From Thermothielavioides terrestris NRRL 8126 (Eukaryota > Ascomycota > Sordariomycetes > Sordariales > Chaetomiaceae), in the NCBI RefSeq assembly GCF_000226115.1, contig NC_016461.1:1302001-1366000 (forward strand): 64,000 nucleotides of DNA, given 5' to 3'. The position numbers were made by a program, and so were the translations under genes. The notes under the pieces are model-generated. The model searched no databases. It had not been told where the DNA came from and was given only the letters and a program-made list of their open reading frames with translations. Each line of letters starts with the position of its first letter. Position 1 is the first letter of the stretch. Shown here piece after piece: positions 11,227 through 21,794 of this stretch.

Positions 11227-13920
11227 TGTCAGCCGCGATGGTCCACGCAGGTCGCGGTCGTCCAAGTTGCGGTCCCGCGGGTTCGCGGTAGGGTGTTTTG
11301 GGATGAGCCGTGGGGAACCCGGCCACTTCCATGTACGGGCAGTAAGTAGTCAACTGTTTCGTTATCTCCGATTGCGCCACTGAGTTGCTTGCCAGGGGCC
11401 AATTTCGTGCTCTTGCTATTGAAGGGACGTTTTTAAAACTCAACGCTCATGAACACAGCACGGATGTACTCAAAAGAGGGTCATCCGTGGCATACCCTTT
11501 TTCATTTGCAGATTGTTCCCCAGGCAAAGTTCAATCCTGGAAGAGCGGCAAACCGTCCAGCTTACATACAAGTCCAATTGGAGACACCCCCGAGCGCAAG
11601 CAGATTAGAAAGATGAAAGAAGGTGGGGGGTTTCAATGGCTCAGGCAGACATCTTGTTGCGCACCAACCTCGAGAAGGAAGGCGACAATTGCGGGCCGCA
11701 AGGTGTGCAGGTCCCGTCATTGAGAGATTTGACTCATGCGGTGAAGGAACGGGAAGTGGTGGTGGGATTGTTGGCCCAGCAGCTTCTGCTTGGGCCAACA
11801 GAGGGTTGGAAACAACGCTCTTCCGATTCGCTGAAGGTACGGGAGGCGCTACAGTATGTAACTTAGGTTACCTTAGTGTAGCGTCGTACTACACTTGTGA
11901 CTGGGAATAATTCCGTACAGTATTCCGTACATCCATACACTACGAAATACGGAGTGCATATTGTGCATTGCAAATGCGGCCGCCGAAACGGTGCGTTCCA
12001 TGTGGGGGCCACTTGCACTGGCGGATACGCTGCGGATACCTGATGGCTATCAATCAGCGCGGTTTCCGTTGGATGAGCACCTTCCAATCTCAGCAGGCTG
12101 CCGAATTGGCACTGAGTGAGGAGCGCACATTTCGAGTCACTCCAATACCTATTCGAGTCACCCTGATTGATCTCTGCCCAGAATCTGCCTCCCATGCAGA
12201 ACCAATGTGGAGGTGAATCTCAATACCTCGGTACCTACGTGTTTGTAGGGTATGTCTACATTGCCTTGGTACTTACCGGGCACCGTCACGCTGGAAACCT
12301 TTGGCAGTACTCCCTAAAGGTAATACCTGGGACTTACCTACCGTACCTAAACTTCCCGTTGGGGGACGAGAGGGCCGGAGGGCAGCAACTGGGAGCTCTG
12401 AGATTCTTTGGGCAGATAACAACCTAACTACCTACCTTACCTACTCCAACAAGAACAGGCGGACCGCAAGGAAACACGGATGGGACAAGAGTTGGACTGC
12501 AAGCCGCGAAGACTCATTGAGGTTGACTCTGATGACAGTTCTTCAGATTCCTTGCTCCACCACACCACATACACAGCAGGGTTGGGTTAGGAATGCAGCG
12601 AGCCCAGATTCCCCTTCAGTCCTTCAGTCTCTCCCGAGTCAAGTGCTTTGTACCGACCTACCTACCTTATGCCGGTATGGGCGGAGAGCCACCTGTGAGA
12701 GAATACACAGTAACCACGCTGCAGCAGACGATGCCGCAGCAGCGCATGCATGAGACCTGGCTCACCGCGATTGTTGGAACGAACGACTGGCTGGGACCTG
12801 GGAGCTACAGCGACAATGGCGAGGTGCCGTCTGACAGACATTGACCCGTGCAGCGGCAATGGCAAGCTGCCGTCTGACAGACATTGACCCGTGGCGTAAT
12901 CAATCATTCAGCCCTGCAACCACGTCCGGATCGAGCGGGAGAACTCTGAAGCACACCGAGGTCCTGCTGCGAGGACCATTTGCAATCAAGGAAAGAGACT
13001 CTGCTTGGAGACTGAGGTCCGTTCATCAAACATCCCTAGGTAGTTCATAAAACGTAACGCAGCGTTTACCCAAGTTAGGGTATCCGTACTTAGGGCCCTG
13101 ACATTATTCGATGAAGAGCCGAAGGGCATTTAAACTTTATGCTTGCATCTTTCAATGCCGATTGTGGTTCGAGGTGGCTCTGATTCTTCCAACTCGCATC
13201 TCCAGTTAAACGTTAACATACTCAGGTAGCTCTGACAAGCCATCAGACCGGGACACTCGGTCCGTCCTGTCGCTGTGCATCTTGGCAAGCTTGATGGGGC
13301 GATGGCGGTGGACGATCAAGCTGCATGTGGGGCTGGAACGATGCAGTGATTGGCTTGAGCGCGACACCCAGAACGCGATTCCCCAAGACGAGGTGGTTTG
13401 TGGCACTTTAAACGTGCTCCGTAGCTCCAGCTAGTGAGGTCGCAGCGTCTGGGAGTCGCGTCATGCAAACGTCCTGAAAAGCCAGAACGACAGATTTCGG
13501 AGAGTCTTGATTCCCGTTTGACGTGCACGTTATTCTTCCGACTCATAGTTATCTAACACCGCGTCTGTGCGAGCGTGCACCTGCACACCTCCAACACAGC
13601 TTACCCCGGCTTTGTGTGCTCAGCTGCCCCCAAGTCTCCCCAGTTGCACACGCTGCAAGCCGCTGCTCCGCTTTCCTCCACCTACACTACACAACAACCA
13701 CTGCAACATCTCTTGAACGGGACGAGCTGCGACCAATTGTGTCTTACGAACTTTTTCTTGATCGATTGATTCTGCAATACATCCAGCGCTCCTTCAAGGC
13801 TGCACCATCTCTCGACTTCCGTGTGCTCCTTGAACTCTCGGGATCATTGGAGGATCCAAAGGCAGTGCGGTTACTTACCACCACCCATGACAACGGTCCT
13901 ACAACCGACGCGCTCCGAAA
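11227..13920. other. Divergent intergenic region between ABC transporter and CAC2
   Basis: About 2.7 kb with no supportable gene. It has a TACCT/AGGTA-rich stretch (roughly 12225-12445), a duplicated ATTCCGTAC (11910-11918 and 11922-11930), the 43-bp tandem duplication listed separately, and one TGACTCA at 11730-11736. It probably contains the CAC2 5' leader (from about 13.5 kb). Confidence 0.6.
12808..12893. repeat. 43-bp tandem duplication (two copies)
   Basis: Copies at 12808-12850 and 12851-12893 are directly adjacent and differ at three of 43 positions. Both contain the stretch CCGTCTGACAGACATTGACC. It lies in non-coding sequence; no function is implied. Confidence 0.95.
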
Positions 13921-16379
13921 ATGAAAGCGACCCCCTTAATCATAAATTGGCACCATGACAACAACCATCCGTACCCGATATACTCCGTCTCGCTCGAGCC
14001 CGCCGGCGGCAAAGGCCGCCTAGCAACCGGAGCCGGGGACAACAATGTTCGAGTAGGTCGATGCCTGCCCTGCCGCGTCTCCGAGTAGCCAGCCAGTGTC
14101 AGGTGCTGACATGGCGACAGCTGTGGAAGATAGAAGAGAACGGTGAGAGCCACAAAGTCGAATACCTGGCGACGCTCGCGAAGCACACCCAGGCAGTGAA
14201 CGTTGTCCGCTGGGCGCCCAAGGGTGAGCCGATCGACGACCCCTCAACTCGCGGTGCCAGCAAGATGTGTCAGTCCTATTAATACATCCTAGGCGAGATC
14301 CTCGCCTCCGCCGGCGACGATGGCAACGTCATTTTATGGGTCCAGTCAGAAACCCACCACCCAGCCTTCGGCTCCGAGAGCCTCGATGACAAGGAGACGT
14401 GGCGGGCCAAGCACATGTGTCGGTCGCTGGGCACGGAGATATACGACTTGGCATGGTCACCGGACGCCTCGTTCTTCATTATCGGCAGCATGGATAATGT
14501 TGCGCGAATCTACAACGCTGGAACAGGTTGGTAGCCTCTTGACGGACGCCGTCGAAGGTCCGCCTCCTAACCCGTATCTCAGGGACTCTTGTGCGTCAGA
14601 TAGCCGAGCACAGCCACTATGTGCAGGGCGTGGCATGGGACCCGCTGAACGAGTACATCGCAACGCAATCGTCGGACCGTTCTGTACATATCTACTCTCT
14701 GAGGACGAAGGACGGCCAGTACACTCTCAACAGCCACGATGACAAGCCCCCGAAGATCGCCAGCCACGCCAAGACCGATCTTCCCCCTCGCCGGATATCC
14801 TCCAGCAGCCCAGCACCGCCTGATATAGGGTATCGGTCGGTTCTCGCGGCGGTCGATGCTGTTCCCGGCGTCGCGGTAGGTTCGCCTGTTCCGTCGGCGC
14901 CCGGCACCCCGACATCGGCCGCCCTCCCGATGAACCCTCCAAGCGTGATCACACACAGCCGGCGCTCCTCCTTTTCATCAAGACGTTCGGTCTCGCCAGC
15001 TCCGTCAATGCCACTGCCGGCTGTGATGCCGATCGAGGCGTCGCCGAAGCCGCACCTGAACAGCACGAGCTTAGGCATGAAGAATGCCAGCCTCTACGCG
15101 AATGAAACCCTGACGTCCTTTTTCCGGAGGCTGACCTTCACGCCCGACGGCAGTCTCCTTCTCACTCCTGCCGGGCAGTATCAGACCCAGCATCAAGTGG
15201 AGGGCGCAAAACCCACATACGAGGTCATCAACACCGTCTACATCTACACGCGCGGCGGCATCAACAAGCCTCCGATCGCGCACTTGCCCGGCCACAAGAA
15301 GCCGTCGGTTGCAGTGCGGTGCTCCCCGGTTGTCTACACCCTCAGACAATCTCCGCCCGTCACCAAGCACATCACCATCGACTCATCGTCGGCCGAGGAA
15401 GCAATTCCGTCGCTTCCCGAGCCCCTATCTAAGCCTTCGCCCGCACCGTCGGTAATGGAACCGCCCCCGCCTCCTATTTCGGCCGATACCTCGTCATCCG
15501 CTTCGAAAAGCCTAAGCCTGGAGACGAGCGTGCAAAGCACAGGACCGAAATCTGTGTTCGCTCTGCCGTACCGGATGGTTTACGCTGTGGCGACGCAAGA
15601 CTCCGTCTTGCTGTACGACACGCAGCAGCACACGCCCATCTGTATCGTGAGCAATCTGCACTGCGCCACCTTTACGGATCTGGCATGGTAGGTTGATGTT
15701 TTGCTTTCGATATCCGGACATTGCTGACGAGGCTGTCGATAGGTCGAGCGACGGGTTAACGTTGTTGATCTCATCCTCGGACGGCTTTTGTTCGGCATTG
15801 TCCTTCGCTCCTGGCGAGCTCGGCACCGTCTACACGGGGGACCTGGGACCTCCGAAGCACGCAGGGGCAGCTGTATCTTCCAATCAGAATACCCCCGTTC
15901 CAACTCCAACCTCGGTGTTTGCGCCCCCTTCGCCGTTCCCGAACGGTTCTCATCACAGGCACCGGGATTCTGCCAGCTCACTCACCGCGCCCTCTCCACC
16001 CACGACAACGGCGTCCTTTGTCAACGCGCGGGCGGGGTCACCGGCGCGGTCTAATTCGGCGGCCTCTTCCGTGGTCGCTCAATCTTGTGTGCCGCAAGGA
16101 GGCGTACTGAGCAATCCGCCGCTGATAGCTGGACAGGTGCCCAGCATCGCAGCGACGAATTCGAGTAAAGTGGTGGGCATCCCCATCACAACCCCGCCCG
16201 AGACGCCGCGGAGCTCGTTTACAGCGCCCACCGGCGCCAAAAGGGAGACAGCCGAGGGCGAAGCCGACGAGTCCTCCGGCAGTCAGCCCAAGCGGAGGCG
16301 AATCGCGCCCACGCTGGTCTCGGAAGCGGCGCCGTCGACCGGTAATGGAAGAAACGACGACGTCGAAAGCAAGGCCTAA
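13921..16379 (+). CDS. cac2: Chromatin assembly factor 1 subunit CAC2 (p60, WD40)
   Basis: Middle subunit of CAF-1, which deposits newly made H3-H4 behind replication forks. Exons 13921-14052, 14121-14223, 14293-14526, 14583-15687, 15743-16379; introns of 68, 69, 56 and 55 bp join in phase to 736 residues. The start MKATPLIINWH and repeats such as VEYLATLAKHTQAVNVVRW, ILASAGDDGNVILW, IIGSMDNVARIY and YIATQSSDRSVHIY are the p60/HIRA-type WD40 propeller. A long Ser/Pro-rich insert interrupts the propeller. Near the C-terminus, residues about 708-717 read KRRRIAPTLV, matching the B-domain that binds the chaperone Asf1. A 23-codon upstream ORF (ATG at 13887) overlaps the start codon out of frame. 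Confidence 0.93.
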
Positions 16380-17400
16380 CCTGCCTAGGGGAGCATGTTG
16401 GCATGATGGCCAGCAGCGCTCGTGTACAAATAGTATCGGGATAGCGAAGGGAGGGCAGGGCGTTATGTTATGGACAGGTCACGGGGTCTGTTTACGAAAA
16501 GTGAGAGCGGGCGTGGCAGACTCTCTGCGCCGGATGAGCTCTCTGTGGGAGCCTCTTGATAACAACGAATGGTTCACGGCCTAGCATTTAGCAGCCGGGG
16601 AAAGGAACGATTGGTACGGATGTACGGATGTATGTTGTATGTAGGTACTTGTGGTGCTTTTAGTCCCTCTCCCTAACCTTGCACAAGACGGCCGGTGTAG
16701 TGTAGGAGTGTATCCCGTTGGGTTCCGATCGCCTGCCGGTATTGTGTCACGCCTCGGATCACGCCCCTTCTAGGCAACATAAGATTACAAGTGAATACTG
16801 CTGCTATGAACTACGCAAAATCCCAGCCAGAAATGCAGTGTCCCGGACCCGGATATCTATCCTCCTACACCCTCGGAGGGCCGATCTCGGTTGGAATCCT
16901 GCTTGCCCCTGGAAATTAGCGAGCAGGGCTTTCGGCTGTAGACGGCTCAACAAGGCCGGGCCGGGCGCGGAGCTTCCCAGCTTAGTCGGAAGCAGTAAAG
17001 CGGGGCGGGGGACATGCGGGGAAGACCCGCTGGCCCCACACATCACCTGCCCACTCCCGCTATCTTATCACTTACACCAGGCACTCAGGGGCGGTTCATG
17101 TGCCTGTCGCACCCCTTGCACGCCTCTCCGTATTTCGCTCGTTGTCGACGGCCTGCAGCCCCAGTGCCCTGAAAGGCTCTCGTTTTAAACCTCGTGCAAC
17201 AGCGTCCGTTTCAAAGTACAAGTAGCCGACCCGTAGCCTGCCCGGCTTTCGAGCGTCGAGCGTCCCAAGCCCTCCTGGACGCCCTCGAATGCTTCCCTCA
17301 CTCAACCCGGTTGACTAGGGCAGCAATTGAGCATCACTTGAGTTCTACAGCTTCATAAACTCCGTGGCACAGCCAATTGAAATCAGCTTGGCAGACCACG
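16380..17400. other. Intergenic region, CAC2 3' side and amidase promoter
   Basis: No gene, RNA or repeat recognised. It holds a duplicated GTACGGAT motif near 16613-16630. The open frame at 16718-17188 has no family resemblance. Confidence 0.6.
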
Positions 17401-19243
17401 ATGTTCCTCCTCGAGTATCTTCAGCATCGGCGAGACTGGTAAGCTCGTTCTCTTCGAAGAACGTTATACCTGACCGTTTGCGAACGCCAGCTCCTCTAAC
17501 CTGGTCGTAACAGCCGCCTCAAACAAGCCGAGCGCGCCTCCCGCATCGAGTCTCTCACCGCCTACCACGGCCCGCTCACCGACGCCGACAAGGCAGTCCT
17601 GACGCAGCCCATTGAGGACCTCGTCTCGTCCGTCCGCTCCGGCACCACCACCCCGCTCTCCGTGCTGCGCACCTACGGCCGGGTGGCCCTCCGCGCCCAT
17701 GCGCGCACCAACTGCCTCACCGAGATCCTGCTGCCCTCCGCCGAGGCCTGGCTCGCGGGCGGCAGCGGCGAGATCAACCTGCGCGGGCCGCTGGCGGGCG
17801 TGCCCGTGTCGCTCAAGGACACCGTCGTCGTGGGCGGCTACGACACGACGGTGGGCTACTCGGCCTTCGTGGGCAACCGCGGGGACCGCGACGGGCCCAT
17901 GGTGCGCCTGCTCAAGGACGCCGGCGCGGTGCCGTACGTCAAGACCAACCTGCCCATCACGCTGCTGTCGTTCGAGAGCACCAACGCGGTGTGGGGCCGC
18001 TGCGTGAACCCGCACAACGCGGCCTACTCGCCCGGCGGCAGCACCGGCGGCGAGGCGGCGCTGCTGGCCATGGGCGGCCGCATCGGCATCGGCAGCGACG
18101 TCGCCGGCAGCGTGAGGGTGCCCGCCCACTTCTCCGGCTGCTACTCGATCCGGTGCTCCACCGGCAGGTGGCCCAAGATCGGCATCTGCACCAGCATGCC
18201 TGGCCAGGAAGGCGTGCCGAGCGTGTACAGCCCGATGGCGAGGACGCTGGGGGATTTGGTCTACTTCACGAGGGCGGTGCTCGGGGAGATGAAGCCGTGG
18301 AGGTATGACTACACGGTGCATCCGCTGCCGTGGCGCGCCGAGGTGGAAAAAGAGTTTGGGGACGTGGGGAGGAAGTTGAAGGTCGGCGTTTTGAGGACGG
18401 ACGGGGTCGTGGACCCGAGTCCGGCGTGCGCGAGGGCGCTGAGGATGGCGGAGCATGCGCTGAGGAGGCAAGGGTGTGAGATTGTCGAGGTGAAGGGCGC
18501 GCCGGATATGTATGAGGGGCTGAGGCTCGCGTCGCTCCTGCTGAACGCGGATGGCTGCCAGATGTTTGAGTCGTTCAGGCGGGCGGGGGAGTGGAACGAC
18601 CCCGGGGCGGCGCAGATGCGGCGGCTGGCTGGCCTTTGGGCGCCGTTCCGGTATTTGTATTATCTGTGGGTGAAGTATGTCAGGCGTGACCACATCTGGG
18701 CCGGGTTGATCCGCCATTGGCGGGCCCATTCCGCGTTTGAGAACTGGAAGCTCGTCAGCCAGCGGGAGCTTTACCGGGCGAGGTGGTTCGAGTGGTGGAA
18801 CGAGCAGGAGCTGGACGTCATCCTTGCGCCCCCCAACGCTACTCCTGCAGTGCCGCATGACGGCATGCGGGATGCCGTGAGCAGTTGCGGCTACACATTT
18901 TTGTTCAACTTGGTGAGTGTCAGAGAGAGCATGGGTTGTTGCGGACCACGGCTGACCCGTTTCTTCGCAGCTCGACTACACGGCCGGCGTCCTGCCGATA
19001 ACCCGCGTGGACAAGACCTTGGACCGGTTGCCTGCTTCCTTCAATGTGAAGAAGCTCAACGGGGTTGCCCGAGGGGCCTACAAGCACTACGACGCCGAGC
19101 GGATGCACGGGTTGCCCGTTGGAGTGCAGGTAGTGGGCCGCCGACTGGAGGAGGAGAAGGTGCTGGCCGTGATGAAGAGGCTGGAGGACGCGCTCGGCGA
19201 TGACAAGTACCAGCTCCTGGGTTTCGATGATCTGGACGATTAG
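17401..19243 (+). CDS. Amidase-signature family hydrolase
   Basis: Hydrolyses an amide bond, by family membership (AmdS, fatty acid amide hydrolase); the substrate cannot be told. Exons 17401-17438, 17514-18912, 18971-19243; introns of 75 and 58 bp join in phase to 569 residues. The Ser-cis-Ser-Lys triad is complete: Lys114 in VSLKDTV, Ser189 in PGGSTGGE, and nucleophile Ser212 in GSDVAGSVR. The C-terminal part has LPVGVQVVGRRLEEEKVL, the usual family end. No signal peptide is obvious, so it is probably cytosolic. The 13-codon first exon is inferred from splice sites and phase; the downstream body is certain. Confidence 0.92.
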
Positions 19244-19728
19244 TGGTGGCGTCCTCTAGCTATCCAAGACTCGAAGGTCCGGCGCGCGGTGGGCCGGGGG
19301 GATGGGGAACGGGGGTCATCAAAGCTTGACATGTGGGAAATTTGCGTTTGGAGCAAGCAGTGATCTCAGCGTTGCCTTCTCACGCAGCCGAGTTAGTATT
19401 ATGTAAATTGGTACCACCTGCCTCCTTTTCCGTCGAATGCAGTATCATGACTTGGTTGGGGAGGAGTGCTCGAAACTCCTCCCCCTCCCCAGGGAGAGCG
19501 CCGACATCGGCGGAGCTGTTGGCCTGCTTGCATCATGCACCTCTCTCTTTCATACCTTGGTATACCGGGCGCCAACCTGGGAGCTCTCAGTAACCTCTGC
19601 TGCAAGTAAATAAAGGCTGTAAGCTTCCCAGCAGTGTCGTGTTCGTTCCAGTCTCCTCCGCACACGCCCATCGCCGAAGTTTTAGTCTCTGCTTCTCATT
19701 GTTGACACTGTCAAGATATCCGCAAAAC
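19244..19728. other. Intergenic region between amidase and methyltransferase
   Basis: Downstream sequence of the amidase and upstream sequence of the methyltransferase on the same strand. It holds an AATAAA at 19609-19614 but no gene or repeat that I can support. Confidence 0.55.
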
Positions 19729-20835
19729 ATGGCCGCCGAACAGAGGGATAACTGGTCGTCAGAGGCAAGCTGTCCCATCTTCAGTCAACCTACTTATACA
19801 TGAGGGTAGTACGGAGACAAGATCTCCATTTCGGTCATTGACGGCAAACAGGCCTACCAGAACGCGGCATCGTTCGTGCCCAAGTTGGCCACCAAGGTCA
19901 TGCAGTGGCTTGATCCACAGAAGGACGATGTGATCCTCGACGTGGGCTGCGGCGGTGAGAAATACTCTTTCCCGGTAGCCGCACAGCTGCACTTCCATGC
20001 CTATCAATGCGAGGATGTCGACAAAGCGCATGCTCATCTCACCTTCCACAGACGGTGTCCTCAACGTCGAGATGGCACGGGTAGTCGCTCAAGGCTCCGG
20101 CCGCATCCACGGCATCGACAGCTCGCCGGCCATGATCGCGGCCGCCCAAAAAGCGGCCGAGTCGGCGGCGCTCGCAGACAGGTGCACCTTTGAAGGCACG
20201 ACCGCGCTCACTTCCCCCCGAAATCTACAAGCCGGGTGGCTTATATAACCCAGTTGCTTACCTTTCTGCTTCCAACTCCAGTCCTTGACGCAACTGCCCT
20301 AGTCTCCACGCCTTCCCTCCAGCAAGGCAAGTTCACCAAGGCCTTCTCCAACGCGGCCCTCCACTGGATCCTCCGCCCGGAGCGCACGCGCGAGGACGTC
20401 TTCCGCGGGGTGCGCGAGGCGGTCGCGCCCGGCGGCGCGTTCGTGTTCGAGATGGGCGGGCTCGGCAACGTGTGCGAGGTCCGGGCGGCGCTGCTGTCGG
20501 CCGTGGGCCGGCGGGTCGGGCTCGCGCGCGCGCAGGAGGCCGACCCGTGGTTCTTCCCCGACGAGGACTGGGTCAGGCAGGTGATGGAGGAGCGCGTGGG
20601 CGGGTGGAAGGTGGAGCGCGCGGAGCGCGAGTGGCGACCGACCAGGGCAGACAAGGGCGGCGTCGAGGGGTGGGTGCGGCTCATGGCCAAGAACTGGTTT
20701 GAGATCCTGCCCGAGGCCGAGCGGGAGGAGTGCATTCGGGAGGTGGTGGAGGTGCTTGAAATCGCACAGAGACAGCCGTCGGGAGGGCATTCATTTAATT
20801 ATGTGCGACTGAGAGTTTTCGCGAGGAGGGTCTAG
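19729..20835 (+). CDS. SAM-dependent methyltransferase (class I, trans-aconitate-MT-like)
   Basis: Exons 19729-19764, 19810-19954, 20052-20195, 20282-20835, giving 292 residues. Motif I is VILDVGCGDG (residues ~53-62), then GIDSS and, after the third intron, VLDAT and FSNAALHWI, typical of trans-aconitate and related small-molecule methyltransferases. The real substrate is unknown. Intron 2 (19955-20051) is GT-AG. Introns 1 (19765-19809, 45 bp) and 3 (20196-20281, 86 bp) start with GC (GAG/GCAAGC and GAAG/GCACGA); no GT donor that I tried for intron 3 keeps the frame, so they are read as GC-AG introns. If that is wrong the gene would be broken. Strongly G/C-rich last exon; no targeting signal seen. 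Confidence 0.82.
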
Positions 20836-20956
20836 GAGAGAGGGAGGTGGGGTGGTTGCAACGCAGGCCAAGGGCGCTTCATGTCTTCTGCTACGTGCTA
20901 AAGAGGTTTGGGAAGTGCTTTTGAGCTGAGTCTAGTGTAATATCTCGAACATGCCG

Positions 20957-20964
20957 CTAAGTAG
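20957..20964. repeat. 8-bp target-site duplication, left copy
   Basis: CTAAGTAG, repeated exactly at 21787-21794, immediately outside the terminal inverted repeats of the element between them. Confidence 0.75.
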
Positions 20965-21001
20965 GGTTATGGCTAAAGAGGTCCCGCTAAGGGTCGTCGT
21001 T

Positions 21002-21371
21002 AAAGAGGTCCCGCCAAGCCTAATTTCGGAGACTACCGCTTACAAGTATTTACAATCGCCACGGAGTGAGCGGGGCCGCGACGACTTCGAGCAACATCAA
21101 CAACGAGAATTGCAAAGACTCGTAGCAACAGCTTCGCGAAACCTCAACCAAATCGAAAAAAAAGAAAACGAAGTTAACCCGTACCCTAACCTTGACCCTT
21201 ACCCTAACTATAACCCTCACCCTAACTAGCGGGGGGCTAGCGCTACCCCCCGTACCCCCGGCGAACTAACCCTTGGCGATAGTGTAAACCGCTTAGCGGT
21301 CTTAGCGGGGTACTGACGCTATAAAAACATTGCCGACAATTGGCCGAAATTAGTCTTGGCAGGACCTCTTT
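21002..21371. repeat. Element module 1 (370 bp)
   Basis: Left 28-bp end 21002-21029 pairs with right end 21344-21371 with two mismatches. Contains three ACCCTAAC units at 18-bp spacing (within 21174-21229) and a possible hairpin with G6/C6 arms at 21230-21252. Confidence 0.9.
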
Positions 21372-21383
21372 AACGTCTACCCT

Positions 21384-21776
21384 AAAGAGGTCCCGCTAAG
21401 ACTAATTTCGGAGACTGCCGCTTACAAGTATTTACAATCGCTACGGGGTGAGCGGGGCTGCGACGGGGCCTCGACGACTTCGAGCAACATCAACAACGAA
21501 CAATCGTAAAGACTCGTTACAACAACTTTACGAAACCTCAACCAAATAAAAAAAAAAGAAAACGAAGTTAACCCTTACCCTAACCTTGACCCTCACCCTA
21601 ACTATAACCCTTACCCTAACTAGCGGGGGGCTAGTGCCGCCCCCCGCACCCCTAGCGAACTAACCCGTGGCTAACCCATGGCGATAGTGCAAACCCCTTG
21701 GCGGTCTTGGCGGGGTACTGACGCTATAAAAACATTGCCGACAATTGGCCGAAATTAGTCTTAGCGGGACCTCTTT
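21384..21776. repeat. Element module 2 (393 bp)
   Basis: The 28-bp ends 21384-21411 and 21749-21776 are perfect inverted repeats. It aligns along its whole length with module 1. It is longer mainly through an ~11-bp insertion near 21460 and a duplicated CTAACCC(G/A)TGG near 21660-21682. It keeps the 18-bp-spaced ACCCTAAC units (within 21568-21621) and the G6/C6 hairpin arms (21624-21646). Confidence 0.9.
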
Positions 21777-21786
21777 AGCCATCAGC

Positions 21787-21794
21787 CTAAGTAG
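21787..21794. repeat. 8-bp target-site duplication, right copy
   Basis: CTAAGTAG, identical to 20957-20964. Confidence 0.75.

Larger units (their letters stand above)
20965..21786. mobile_element. Non-autonomous DNA transposon (MITE-like), 822 bp, nested/tandem
   Basis: Flanked by CTAAGTAG on both sides. Its outer ends form a perfect 23-bp inverted repeat (20969-20991 against 21760-21782) with core AAAGAGGTCCCGCTAAG, plus a further imperfect match outward to the target duplication. Inside are two tandem modules (21002-21371 and 21384-21776), each with its own 28-bp terminal inverted repeats. No transposase is encoded, so mobility would depend on an enzyme elsewhere. An 8-bp duplication fits hAT or related superfamilies, but the ends are not enough to assign one. 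Each module carries telomere-like CCCTAA motifs and a G6/C6 hairpin. A 92-codon open frame at 20951-21229 lies across the element and is not considered a gene. Confidence 0.8.

Noticed and set aside
13523..13924. 133-codon frame upstream of CAC2
   Set aside because: Begins at a non-ATG codon, has no family resemblance and ends at the CAC2 start; treated as leader.
17464..18858. 464-codon minus-strand frame opposite the amidase
   Set aside because: Antisense shadow of a G/C-rich coding exon; Arg/His/Pro/Ala-rich translation is typical of such shadows.
20951..21229. 92-codon open frame over the repeat element
   Set aside because: It consists of inverted-repeat and telomere-like sequence, and module 2 does not preserve it.
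20969..21782. CRISPR array or centromeric satellite
   Set aside because: Only two modules with inverted ends and target duplication; this is a transposable element in a eukaryotic genome.
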